From: Yinghuangia elevatio
GTDB taxonomy: Bacteria; Actinomycetota; Actinomycetes; Streptomycetales; Streptomycetaceae
Assembly: GCF_040649515.1 (NCBI RefSeq)
Contig: NZ_JBEZFP010000080.1
Span: 1 to 43,145, forward strand
Length of the DNA: 43,145 nucleotides
Reading direction: 5' to 3'
Shown here: one piece after another, positions 1 to 6,641 of the stretch
Layout of the letters: every line of letters begins with the position of its first letter
How positions within the stretch are numbered: the first letter of the stretch is position 1
Program-made: the position numbers and the translations under genes
The notes under the pieces: generated by a model
Told to the model about the DNA's origin: nothing
Database searches by the model: none
What the model saw: only the letters and a program-made list of their open reading frames with translations

Positions 1-106
1 CCGGAGTTCTCCTCCGGGGGCCGCCGCCCAACTGCCTTGGTACCTCTGTGTAGTTCCTGCTGTTCCTGCAGTTCCTTCCGTGCCTGCCGTGTCTGCTGTT
101 CCGGCC
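1..106. other. Left edge, no gene seen
   Basis: A short inverted repeat (ccggag at 1-6, ctccgg at 12-17) begins the window and may be the remnant of a terminator cut by the edge. From about 50 to 105 the sequence is a degenerate run of tgttcctg/tgcctgccg units with no convincing coding frame. It lies downstream of the minus-strand gene ending at 107. Confidence 0.4.
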
Positions 107-556
107 TCAGACCTCGCCGCGCCAGGCGCCCGTGGACCGGCCGTCCCTGGCCTCGATGAAGGTGCGGAACCGGTCCAGGTCCCCGCGGACCTTGCGAGTG
201 ATGAAGCCGAGCTTGTCCCCCACGGTCTCCGCGATGCCCTCGGGATCGTGCTCGAGTTGCAGCATGATCCGCGTGTGGCTCTCGTCCAGGCGGTGGAACG
301 TCACCACACCGCCCTGGTCGGGGCCGGAGCGGCTGCGCCAGGCGATGCGCTCGTCGGGGATCTGCTCCGTGATCTCGGCGTCGAACTCCCGCTCGATACC
401 GGCGATCCGGGTGACCCAGTGGGTGCTCGTCGCGTCGACCTGGTCGACCCGCTCGACCCCTTCCATGAACCTGGGGAAGTCGCGGAACTGCGTCCACTGG
501 TCGTACGCGGACCGCACCGGTACCGCGACATCCACCGACTGCTCGATCGTCGTCAT
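107..556 (-). CDS. SRPBCC (polyketide cyclase/dehydrase-like) protein
   Basis: 149-residue single-domain protein of the START/SRPBCC helix-grip fold. The N-terminus MTTIEQSVDVAVPVRSAYD and the WTQFRDFPRFMEGVERV segment are typical of the small cyclase/dehydrase group common in actinobacteria, which bind hydrophobic ligands or act as accessory factors; the ligand cannot be read from sequence. GAGGAGAG lies just before the ATG. It follows the YihY gene on the same strand after a 39-nt gap, so it is probably the last gene of an operon with the 56-residue membrane peptide and YihY. No catalytic residues can be assigned, so an enzyme activity is not claimed. Confidence 0.85.
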   Translation of the reverse strand: MTTIEQSVDVAVPVRSAYDQWTQFRDFPRFMEGVERVDQVDATSTHWVTRIAGIEREFDAEITEQIPDERIAWRSRSGPDQGGVVTFHRLDESHTRIMLQLEHDPEGIAETVGDKLGFITRKVRGDLDRFRTFIEARDGRSTGAWRGEV

Positions 557-595
557 AGGCTGCTTCTCTCCTCTGGGACTTCTGCCGACGGGAGT

Positions 596-1549
596 TCAGT
601 CACGACCGCTCAGGCGCTCGCGCTCCTCGTCGGTCCATTTGCGGGTGTCTCGCGGGCGTGCGTACGGCTCGGCGTCCTTGGGGAGCCCGTCCTCGACGAT
701 CGCGCGTTCGCGGACCAGTTCGGCGTCGAGTTCCAGACCGAGCAGGATCGCCAGATTCGTGATCCAAAGCCAGGTGAGGAAGATGATGACGCCCGCGAGG
801 GTGCCATACGTTTTGTTGTACGAGGCGAAGTTGGCCACGTAGACCGCGAATCCGCCCGATGCCAGCATCCATATGGCCAGCGCCAGAACGCTGCCCGGAG
901 TGACCCATCGGAAACCACGCCCTTTCGCATTCGGCGTGGCCCAGTAGAGAATCGCGATCATCGCCATGACGATGACCACCAGAATGGGCCATTTCACCAC
1001 CGACCACACGGTCATGACGTGGTCGCCTATCCCCAGCGCGGTGCCGACCTTTTCGGCGATGCCGCCGGTCAGGACGACGATGAAGGCGCTGGTCGCGGCG
1101 AGGACCATCAGGACCATGGTCACCACGAGCCGCAGCGGGGTGGTCTTCCACAGCGGCCGGCCCTCGGGTACGTCGAAGACCACGTTGGACGCCCGGATGA
1201 ACGCCCCGACGTACCCGGACGCCGACCACATCGCCAGCGCCAGGCCGATCATCGCGACCGTGGACCCGGTGCCGCTCCCGGAACGCAGTTGCGTGACCGC
1301 GTCGCTGAGCACGTCACGGGCCGAACCGGGAGCCAGTTGTTGGAGGTTGGTGAGGATCTCGCGCGCCGCCGCCTCGCCGACGATGCCGATCACCGAGACC
1401 AGCACGAGCAGTGCGGGGAAGAGCGAGAGTATGCCGTAGTAGGTCAACGCGGCGGCGCGGTCACCGAGTTCGTCGTCCTTGAACTCCGTGACAGTGCGCC
1501 GCAGTACCGCCCACCACGACCGCTTCGGCGAATCCGCGGGCCCGCTCAT
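596..1549 (-). CDS. YihY/virulence factor BrkB family membrane protein
   Basis: 317-residue polytopic membrane protein. The signature ALTYYGILSLFPALLVLVS near residues 34-52, followed by several hydrophobic segments and the LVTMVLMVLAATSAFIVVL region, matches the YihY/BrkB family (formerly mislabelled RNase BN), usually six membrane helices. The family's function is unsettled; BrkB was linked to serum resistance in Bordetella. The charged C-terminus (about residues 265-317) is cytoplasmic-looking. The ribosome-binding site is weak and the start lies only 13 nt after the stop of the upstream membrane peptide, which suggests translational coupling. The SRPBCC gene follows on the same strand. 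Confidence 0.92.
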   Translation of the reverse strand: MSGPADSPKRSWWAVLRRTVTEFKDDELGDRAAALTYYGILSLFPALLVLVSVIGIVGEAAAREILTNLQQLAPGSARDVLSDAVTQLRSGSGTGSTVAMIGLALAMWSASGYVGAFIRASNVVFDVPEGRPLWKTTPLRLVVTMVLMVLAATSAFIVVLTGGIAEKVGTALGIGDHVMTVWSVVKWPILVVIVMAMIAILYWATPNAKGRGFRWVTPGSVLALAIWMLASGGFAVYVANFASYNKTYGTLAGVIIFLTWLWITNLAILLGLELDAELVRERAIVEDGLPKDAEPYARPRDTRKWTDEERERLSGRD

Positions 1550-1562
1550 CGGCGGTGCGGGA

Positions 1563-1733
1563 CTACCAGCGGTACCACCGGCGGCGACCGCCGCCGGTGC
1601 CCGCGCCCCGGAAAAGGAAGCCGAGCAGCCACACCACGATCACGATGAGGGCGAGCCACCACAGCACCTTGAGCGCGAAACCGGCGCCGAAAAGGATGAG
1701 GGCCAGGAGGAGTACGAGTATGAGAGGTATCAT
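1563..1733 (-). CDS. Small hydrophobic membrane protein (56 aa)
   Basis: A 56-residue reading frame starting MIPLILVLLLALILFGAGF and ending in an Arg/Trp/Tyr-rich tail (RRRWYRW). Residues 2-21 and 24-41 are almost entirely hydrophobic, giving one hairpin or two short membrane segments. Proteins of this layout are common in Streptomyces near stress genes and are annotated only as hydrophobic proteins. It lies 13 nt upstream of the YihY gene and is probably the first gene of that operon. The frame uses GC-rich codons throughout, which supports coding. No specific function is known to me. Confidence 0.75.
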   Translation of the reverse strand: MIPLILVLLLALILFGAGFALKVLWWLALIVIVVWLLGFLFRGAGTGGGRRRWYRW

Positions 1734-2015
1734 GCTCAACCGCTGCCCCGAATTCCCGGTTCAACTCCGATGCCTTTGGGGGGCGGAGTACTCGATTGTT
1801 TCCGGTCGTCCCGGACCCGGTTGTCACCGCCGTCATACGTCGTACTCGCTTTCCTCCGGCCTTCTCGGTGCTTTGTGCGGGCCGGTGTTTGCCGTTTCCG
1901 ACCGAGGGCAGCCTCGCGCATGCGAGACCGGTACGGTCCCGTCGCCGCGACGCGACCGGGAGACATCCGACCGAGAGACACCGGACCCAAGAAAGACGAA
2001 AGCAGGTGGCATCCC
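1734..2015. other. Divergent intergenic region
   Basis: 282 bases separating the YihY operon (leftward) and the DJ-1/PfpI gene (rightward). It must hold promoters for both directions, but I could not assign convincing -35/-10 boxes. GTTT-type motifs occur (1798, 1887, 1896) without a matching GGGTA box. AGGTGG at 2004-2009 serves as the ribosome-binding site of the rightward gene. Confidence 0.4.
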
Positions 2016-2573
2016 ATGGCAGCGGCACTCGACGGACGCAAGATCGCGTTCCTCGTCGCGCCCGAAGGCTTCGAGCAGGTCGAGCTGACCTCGCCGTGGC
2101 AGGCGGTCGAGGGGGCCGGCGGCACACCGAAGCTCGTGTCGACCAAGGGCGGCAAGGCGCAGGGCTTCGACCATCTGGACCGGTCGGACCTGTTCACCGT
2201 GGACGCAACGGTGGCCGACACGTCCGCGGACGATTTCGACGCCCTCGTCCTACCCGGTGGCGTGGCGAACCCGGACTTCCTGCGTACCCATGAGGGCGCG
2301 GTGGCCTTCGCCAAGGCGTTCTTCGACCAGGGCAAGCCGGTCGCGGTGATCTGCCACGGTCCGTGGACGCTGGTCGAGGCCGGTGTGCTGCGTGGCCGAC
2401 GGGTGACCTCGTGGCCGAGCCTCGCCACCGACATCCGCAACGCGGGCGGGGACTGGGTCGACGAAGAGGTGGTGGTCTGCAAGGACGGGCCGAACACCCT
2501 TGTCAGCAGCCGCAAGCCGGCCGACCTCCCGGCGTTCGACAACGCCCTCGTCCAGGCCGTCGCCGCCGGCTGA
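2016..2573 (+). CDS. DJ-1/PfpI family type 1 glutamine amidotransferase-like protein
   Basis: 185 residues, the usual size of the PfpI/YhbO group of protease, chaperone or deglycase-like stress proteins. It shows GRKIAFLVAPEGFEQVELTSPW at the N-terminus, the DALVLPGGVANPDFLR loop, and the nucleophile elbow AVICHGPWTLVEAG with its cysteine near residue 112. The ATG at 2016 is chosen because AGGTGG precedes it and homologous proteins begin here; the frame stays open upstream but without family similarity. The VOC gene follows 74 nt later on the same strand. Whether such proteins are protein deglycases, methylglyoxalases or proteases is still debated. Confidence 0.93.
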   Translation: MAAALDGRKIAFLVAPEGFEQVELTSPWQAVEGAGGTPKLVSTKGGKAQGFDHLDRSDLFTVDATVADTSADDFDALVLPGGVANPDFLRTHEGAVAFAKAFFDQGKPVAVICHGPWTLVEAGVLRGRRVTSWPSLATDIRNAGGDWVDEEVVVCKDGPNTLVSSRKPADLPAFDNALVQAVAAG

Positions 2574-2647
2574 GCCCGGCGTCCGCGGCGTGTGCGCTGC
2601 CGAAGACGTGCCGCCCTCCAACCGCGAGAACAGCGAAAGGCCCCCTG

Positions 2648-3022
2648 ATGTTTGAGGACAGCAAGGCGTTCAGCGGCTTCGCCGTGCGGGACGTCGCCGC
2701 CGCCAAGGAGTTCTACGACCGCCTGCTCGGCGTGTCCACGATCGAGCGGAACGGTCTGCTCGAACTCCACCTGCCGGGCGGCACCACGGTCATGGCCTAT
2801 CCCAAGGACGACCACACCCCGGCGACGTTCACCATTTTGAACTTCCCGGTGTCGGACATCGACAAGGCGGTCGACGAACTCACCGCCCGCGGTGTGACGA
2901 TGCAGCGGTACGAGGGGTTCGAGGCCGACGACAAGGGCATCTGCCGCGACCCGGCCGGACCGCCGATCGCGTGGTTCACCGACCCGTCGGGCAACATCCT
3001 GTCCGTGCTGCAGGTCGACTGA
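2648..3022 (+). CDS. VOC family (glyoxalase/bleomycin-resistance fold) protein
   Basis: 124 residues with paired beta-alpha-beta-beta-beta modules: FSGFAVRDVAAAKEFYDRLLG at the N-terminus and ILNFPVSDIDKAVDELTARG in the second half, ending WFTDPSGNILSVLQVD. This C-terminal DPxGN(I/L) motif is typical of vicinal-oxygen-chelate proteins, which include glyoxalase I, dioxygenases and antibiotic-binding proteins. GAAAGG precedes the ATG. It probably forms a transcription unit with the DJ-1/PfpI gene; both kinds of protein can deal with reactive carbonyls, but that joint role is an inference. The substrate is unknown. Confidence 0.9.
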   Translation: MFEDSKAFSGFAVRDVAAAKEFYDRLLGVSTIERNGLLELHLPGGTTVMAYPKDDHTPATFTILNFPVSDIDKAVDELTARGVTMQRYEGFEADDKGICRDPAGPPIAWFTDPSGNILSVLQVD

Positions 3023-3096
3023 GCCCCGTGGCGTCGTTGTCGGCGGCTCCGCGCCGCCGCCCTACCGAACGGCCCCGGAAGTCCTGAGCCTCCGGT

Positions 3097-3130
3097 CAGG
3101 CGACCCCGACAGCCTCGTCGGGGTCGCCTG
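3097..3130. terminator. Bidirectional terminator hairpin
   Basis: A perfect 14-bp inverted repeat: caggcgaccccgac (3097-3110), loop agcctc, gtcggggtcgcctg (3117-3130). It lies between the convergent VOC (ends 3022) and SRPBCC (ends 3171) genes. There is no U-tract, as is common in actinobacteria. Confidence 0.85.
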
Positions 3131-3170
3131 AAGTTCGGTGGGTGCAGCGGGAGACGTACTCCCGATCCGC

Positions 3171-3596
3171 CTACCCCATCTCGGCGGCAAGCCGGTCGAG
3201 GCACTGCCGCCATCCGGCCGCGACCCCTTCGGCGTTGCTCGTGTCGGTCGGCACGTGCGTGAGGACGACGACGCTGCCGCCGCCCTCCCCCGCCCGGACC
3301 TCGACGCGCACGTGGTCGTCGAACTCCCGTTCGCTACCGCCGAGGTCGTGCTCGTCGAAGGCGAACACCCGCCGCTTGGGGTCGAAATCGGTGAGCGTCG
3401 CCTCGATGACGCCGCCTTCGTAGTCGAACGCGAGGCGGCCGCCGACCCGGGCCTCGAACGCCGCGACCGGGAAGGGGTACCAGCGGCCCAGTCGATCGGC
3501 GGTGCTGACCACGGCCCACACCTGCTCGGGATCGTGCGGCAGGCGGCGTTCGAGACGCAGTGCGGAGCGGCCGTTGACGACAACAGTGGACACCAT
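3171..3596 (-). CDS. SRPBCC/AHSA1-like protein
   Basis: 141-residue START-superfamily protein of the AHSA1/CalC type: an N-terminal LERRLPHDPEQVWAVVSTAD strand-helix, the LGRWYPFPVAAFEARVGG segment, and a C-terminal helix GVAAGWRQCLDRLAAEMG. Such proteins are frequent in actinobacteria and bind small hydrophobic ligands; no catalytic role can be claimed. GAAGGAG precedes the ATG, so the start is well supported. It is convergent with the VOC gene across the 14-bp terminator. Its upstream neighbour on the same strand is the tyrosine phosphatase, separated by 93 nt. Confidence 0.88.
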   Translation of the reverse strand: MVSTVVVNGRSALRLERRLPHDPEQVWAVVSTADRLGRWYPFPVAAFEARVGGRLAFDYEGGVIEATLTDFDPKRRVFAFDEHDLGGSEREFDDHVRVEVRAGEGGGSVVVLTHVPTDTSNAEGVAAGWRQCLDRLAAEMG

Positions 3597-3689
3597 GGGC
3601 AGCTCCTTCGACGACGGGTAAGGACGTTCTCATTGTCCGACCGGCAATACCCGCAAACCCGGCCACACCGGATCCCCGCGCGTGTCGCC

Positions 3690-4136
3690 TCAGTGGCCGG
3701 GCGTCCGCGTACCGAATCTGCGCACGTACCGTTTCTGCCAGGGCGTCTCGACCGCACGTTTGGCGTAGTGGGCCCGCACGTAGGAGACCGCTTCGTCGGC
3801 GGCGACGCCGTCGAGCACGGCCAGGCAGGCGAGCGCGGTGCCGGTACGCCCGACCCCGCCCCCGCAGGCGACCTCGACCCGTTCGTCGGCGGCCCGCTCC
3901 CACGTCTCGCGCAGCGCGTCGACGGCGTCCACCCGGTCGGCCGGCAGGCGGAAGTCGGGCCAGCGGAGCCAGCGGCTGTCCCAGTCCACGGGCGGCGGTT
4001 CGTGGCCGAGCAGGTACAGCCCGAATCCGGGGCGCGGGCCGTCCGGGAGCGGGCGCCGCAGGCCGCGTCCGCGGATCCGGCGACCGGAGGGAAGCCGCAG
4101 TACACCGTGGGTTTCGGGGTCCCAAGAGGCAGTCAT
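3690..4136 (-). CDS. Protein-tyrosine/dual-specificity phosphatase
   Basis: 148-residue cytoplasmic phosphatase. The P-loop VACGGGVGRTGTA has the CX5R signature, with Cys91 as nucleophile and Arg97 binding phosphate; the usual His before the Cys is replaced by Ala. An aspartate-rich segment (DRVDAVDALRETWERAADERVEV) precedes the P-loop. Actinobacterial proteins of this size are annotated as protein-tyrosine phosphatase family proteins; the target is unknown. AGGGTGG precedes the ATG. A second CX5R phosphatase, membrane-anchored, lies at 31216-31965 in this window. The loss of the P-loop His may alter the cysteine pKa but does not exclude activity. Confidence 0.82.
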   Translation of the reverse strand: MTASWDPETHGVLRLPSGRRIRGRGLRRPLPDGPRPGFGLYLLGHEPPPVDWDSRWLRWPDFRLPADRVDAVDALRETWERAADERVEVACGGGVGRTGTALACLAVLDGVAADEAVSYVRAHYAKRAVETPWQKRYVRRFGTRTPGH

Positions 4137-4200
4137 GCGGCCACCCTAGAGGCGCACCGGAGGCGGGTCGGCCGAAGTGCGCGGAAAGATCGCCGAAAAC

Positions 4201-4225
4201 GGATCATTCGCCCGTGATCGGGTAG
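4201..4225 (+). promoter_or_regulatory. Candidate SigB-like promoter (GGAT-N15-GGGTAG)
   Basis: GGAT at 4201 and GGGTAG at 4220 fit the loose actinobacterial SigB-type pattern GNNT-N14-16-GGGTAY except for the last base. The box lies only 10 nt before the ATG of the next gene, which would make a leaderless or nearly leaderless mRNA. The -35 part carries little information, so this is tentative. Confidence 0.3.
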
Positions 4226-4234
4226 CCGAAAAGT

Positions 4235-4600
4235 ATGAGGACTCAAGAACTTGCCGCGAGCTTGGCGGTACCGCTGACTCTTGCGTTCATCGCCGCCGTG
4301 ATTGTGGCGGGCTTGCTCATCTGGCCGGTCGTGAACGGCGTCCGGCAGCGCAGACGTCCGCCCCCGGACAATGCCCGCGAGGTCGCCTGGACCGCGCACG
4401 ACGACAACGTGAGCCATGCCCGTGAACCCAACGAGATGCCGCGCGACGGACGTCGGCGGCTCCCGCACGAGATCGCCGGGTTCGGGACCTTGAGTTCCCG
4501 CCCGCGCCCCGACGAGCCGGCCCCGCCGACCCAGTCTGCCCAGCCGCCGCCCGCGGACGGCGGGTCCACCCGCGAGTCCGCCCCGCGGCCGCCCGAATAG
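4235..4600 (+). CDS. One-pass membrane protein, DUF6479-like
   Basis: 121 residues with one membrane helix at about 8-35 (ASLAVPLTLAFIAAVIVAGL), a basic stop-transfer RQRRRP, and a long Pro/Glu/Arg-rich disordered cytoplasmic tail. The layout matches the small Streptomyces proteins I know as DUF6479, but I could not verify that family. No Shine-Dalgarno sequence is visible before the ATG at 4235, and a GGGTAG box stands 10 nt upstream, so translation may be leaderless. The tail has no recognisable domain. Function unknown. Confidence 0.72.
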   Translation: MRTQELAASLAVPLTLAFIAAVIVAGLLIWPVVNGVRQRRRPPPDNAREVAWTAHDDNVSHAREPNEMPRDGRRRLPHEIAGFGTLSSRPRPDEPAPPTQSAQPPPADGGSTRESAPRPPE

Positions 4601-4607
4601 CGGGCGG

Positions 4608-5045
4608 TCAGCGCACCGACGCGTCCTGAATGCCCACGGTCAGCGAATCGAGCACCGCTTTCAGGTCTTCCTCGCCGCCGTCTTCCTGTCCGCCGAACCG
4701 GATCGCGACCGAGTCCTCGGCCGTGAAGGTGTGCAGGTCCTCGAAGGCGACGACGACATCCACGTCGTAGGCGTCCGCTTTCGGCTCGCTGGTGACAGTG
4801 CACTCGGCGTGCACACCGGGGATCCGGACGCGGACGTCATCGCGCGCGACTTCGTGCCCCGCCCGCAGGCCGATCAGCAGCTGCGTACCGGTGAGCGGCC
4901 CGCCTTCGCCCTCGATCCGGCGCAGTTCCAGTCCTCGGGCCGCCGACCCGCGGCCCTGCTCGCGATCCGGATTCTGATCCGGGCCGATGATCCGCCCCTC
5001 GAATCGGGCGGGCCGGACCTCGAAATGCTCTTGTCCCGTGGGCAT
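4608..5045 (-). CDS. Hypothetical actinobacterial protein
   Basis: 145 residues, no membrane segment, acidic overall. It begins MPTGQEHFEVRPARFEGRI and ends with DLKAVLDSLTVGIQDASVR. I do not recognise a domain. Paired beta-strand-like stretches (ARDDVRVRIPGVHAECTV, DAYDVDVVVAFEDLHTFT) suggest a small beta-rich fold. GGAGAAGG lies about 12 nt before the chosen ATG; the frame is open further upstream but without a better ribosome-binding site. It is convergent with the one-pass membrane protein, 7 nt apart. A GGGTAG box lies on the same strand at 5147-5152. Confidence 0.65.
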   Translation of the reverse strand: MPTGQEHFEVRPARFEGRIIGPDQNPDREQGRGSAARGLELRRIEGEGGPLTGTQLLIGLRAGHEVARDDVRVRIPGVHAECTVTSEPKADAYDVDVVVAFEDLHTFTAEDSVAIRFGGQEDGGEEDLKAVLDSLTVGIQDASVR

Positions 5046-5146
5046 GTGCCTGTGAACCCTTCTCCCCGAGTTCTCGGTGCGCCGTCCATACGGCGACGCC
5101 GGCCGGCCGAGCACGCTCGGACCGGGAGGTGTGTGAGGGTTGCGCG

Positions 5147-5171
5147 CTACCCACTGGGACGGGGGTGAAGC
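5147..5171 (-). promoter_or_regulatory. Candidate SigB-like promoter (GCTT-N15-GGGTAG)
   Basis: Read on the minus strand, GCTT at about 5171-5168 is followed by 15 nt and GGGTAG at 5152-5147, about 100 nt upstream of the hypothetical gene starting at 5045. Same pattern and same caveats as the box at 4201-4225. Confidence 0.3.
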
Positions 5172-5332
5172 GGCCTGACCGGCGCAATTTGCGGCGCCCC
5201 CGCAAGAAAACGTCGTTGCCGCAGCAAACGGCATCAAACTCCGGCAAAGAGCCGACAATGGGTGGCAGTACCCGGGTAGTCGAGGCCGGGCGATCACGCG
5301 CACCGCCCCGGTGGAGTCCAGGAGGCCGCGCG

Positions 5333-5569
5333 ATGCCGCCCACAGCCGATCGCTACGCCGTCACCCTCACGGGCGGCAGCGGCGGACCGCACACGCCACC
5401 GACGGTGCTGACCGTGCACCGCACCGAACTCCACGGTCCGGAGGGCCTCCCCGTCTACGCCGACGCAAGCGGGCTGTTCCGCGTCCAGATCGCCGGCGAC
5501 ATCGCGCGGCCGTTGACGGGGACGGACTCCTTCGGGCACAAGCTGCTGCACGCCGTACCGCTTCCGTGA
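5333..5569 (+). CDS. Small protein of unknown function (possibly DUF6296-like)
   Basis: 78 residues beginning MPPTADRYAVTLTGG, with a conserved-looking core VYADASGLFRVQIAGDIARPL. A strong AGGAGG (5320-5325) lies 7 nt before the ATG, which fixes the start. The layout (short beta strands, HxPVYAD-type motif) resembles small actinobacterial proteins I remember as DUF6296; this is unverified. There is no signal peptide or membrane segment. A GGGTAG hexamer occurs at 5274-5279 without a matching -35. It is followed on the same strand by the DUF5709 gene. Function unknown. Confidence 0.7.
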   Translation: MPPTADRYAVTLTGGSGGPHTPPTVLTVHRTELHGPEGLPVYADASGLFRVQIAGDIARPLTGTDSFGHKLLHAVPLP

Positions 5570-5625
5570 GCGGCCGACACGGCGCGGCGCCATGTGCGGC
5601 TCTCCCGGCAAAGGATCACTTGGCC

Positions 5626-5650
5626 GCATCGGTCCGCCCGACACGGGTAG
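5626..5650 (+). promoter_or_regulatory. Candidate SigB-like promoter (GCAT-N15-GGGTAG)
   Basis: GCAT at 5626-5629, 15 nt, then GGGTAG at 5645-5650, 57 nt upstream of the DUF5709 start. Spacing is identical to the boxes at 4201-4225 and 5147-5171. The -35 match is weak. Confidence 0.3.
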
Positions 5651-5706
5651 CCCCGTGGCAAGGCACGCTGTGCGCAGGACTCCGGAAATTCGGAAAGGAG
5701 CCACCG

Positions 5707-6168
5707 ATGTCGGACCAGGAACGGGGCGACGACGTCTACCAGCCCGCGAACTCGGACGCGGGGAATCCCCCGAACGACGACCTCGACCTGCAGAACGCCC
5801 TGGGCGAACGGACCCTCGACGACACACTGGACGAGGGCTACTCGCCGCCCGAACGCCCTCTCGCGGTCGAGGACTACGGCACGACCCAGGGCGAGCAGGA
5901 GGCGGGCGAGTCGTTGGACCGGCGCCTCTCGCGCGAGCAGCCCGAGGTGACACCGGATCCCGGCGACGGCATCGGCGACCTGGCGGGGGGCAACGGCGAG
6001 CCGGTCGACGGGCAGGTGGGCGACGAGCGCACCGGACGACTGGCCGACGACGAGGCGGCGTCGCAATACGGATACCGGGGGCTCGGGCACGACGTGGGTA
6101 TCGACGGCGGCGCGGCGACCGCAGAGGAAGCGGCAGTTCACACGATCCCCGACGAGCCGGGTGCATAG
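5707..6168 (+). CDS. DUF5709 family protein
   Basis: 153-residue, very acidic, apparently disordered protein. The segments DVYQPANSD, DLDLQNALGERTLDDTLDEGYSPPERP and DEAASQYGYRGLGHDVGIDGG are hallmarks of DUF5709, found across Streptomyces and relatives, often near general-stress genes. There is no enzyme motif, no cysteine and no hydrophobic segment. A perfect GGAAAGGAG precedes the ATG. Family function is unknown; hydrophilic, disordered composition is compatible with a desiccation or osmotic stress role, which is an inference. Confidence 0.88.
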   Translation: MSDQERGDDVYQPANSDAGNPPNDDLDLQNALGERTLDDTLDEGYSPPERPLAVEDYGTTQGEQEAGESLDRRLSREQPEVTPDPGDGIGDLAGGNGEPVDGQVGDERTGRLADDEAASQYGYRGLGHDVGIDGGAATAEEAAVHTIPDEPGA

Positions 6169-6641
6169 CTGCGTGATCGCACAACTGACCTGCGTGCGTG
6201 TGCCACGCAGATGAAGTACCGCTGGCTGCAAGGGTTTTGCGGCGTCTGACCGGGCCGCTCGAGCTGCCGCGGGCCCGGTTTGCCCGATGCCGTCTGCGCC
6301 GCTCGCCGAACGGGTCCGCGGGCGCGGCGGGGCGGCGCAGCACCGACTGTCCGCACCGGAGGACGCGCGTGGACCGGGACGCGAGGAGATTCCGCGGCGG
6401 GTCCGGGGTGTTTCAGGGGCCTCCGAGGGAGAAGACTCCTGATGCCGGGAGACGCCCTGGGTGCTCCGAGACCACGTCCCAGCAGGTCGGGAGCAGGTCG
6501 GAAGCAGGTCGGAAGCAGGTCGGAAGCAGGTTTGACACAGGTCGGAAGCAGGTCCGAAGCAGGTCGGTAGCCGCGCTCTCCACCGAGCCGCCGACGGTCG
6601 TCTTGCGCGCACGGTCCCCGACGAAGGGTAGGTCCGAGTAC
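6169..6641. other. Long intergenic region upstream of the GCS2-like ligase
   Basis: 473 bases. A 7-bp inverted repeat (ctgcgtg 6190-6196, cacgcag 6204-6210) may end the DUF5709 transcript. The middle shows no convincing coding frame. Eight 11-bp tandem repeats occupy 6481-6568. A GGGTAG hexamer at 6626-6631 lies 10 nt before the next start codon. Confidence 0.5.
6481..6568. repeat. Eight tandem 11-bp repeats
   Basis: Eight contiguous copies of an 11-bp unit, consensus agcaggtcgga, without gaps: five copies match or nearly match and the units at 6525-6535 (agcaggtttga) and 6536-6546 (cacaggtcgga) are the most divergent. The period is close to one DNA helical turn, so each copy faces the same side. 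It ends 73 nt upstream of the ligase start. The period is not a multiple of three and the surrounding frame is not coding-like. Confidence 0.92.

Noticed and set aside
80..1648. Long plus-strand open frame opposite the SRPBCC and YihY genes
   Set aside because: Its protein is Arg/Asp/His-rich with no family similarity; it is the usual antisense shadow in high-GC DNA.
6481..6568. CRISPR array
   Set aside because: The 11-bp units have no spacers, and no cas genes are present.
6198..6641. Upstream extension of the ligase gene through the 11-bp repeats
   Set aside because: The frame is open but Arg-rich and lacks similarity; the family start is at 6642.
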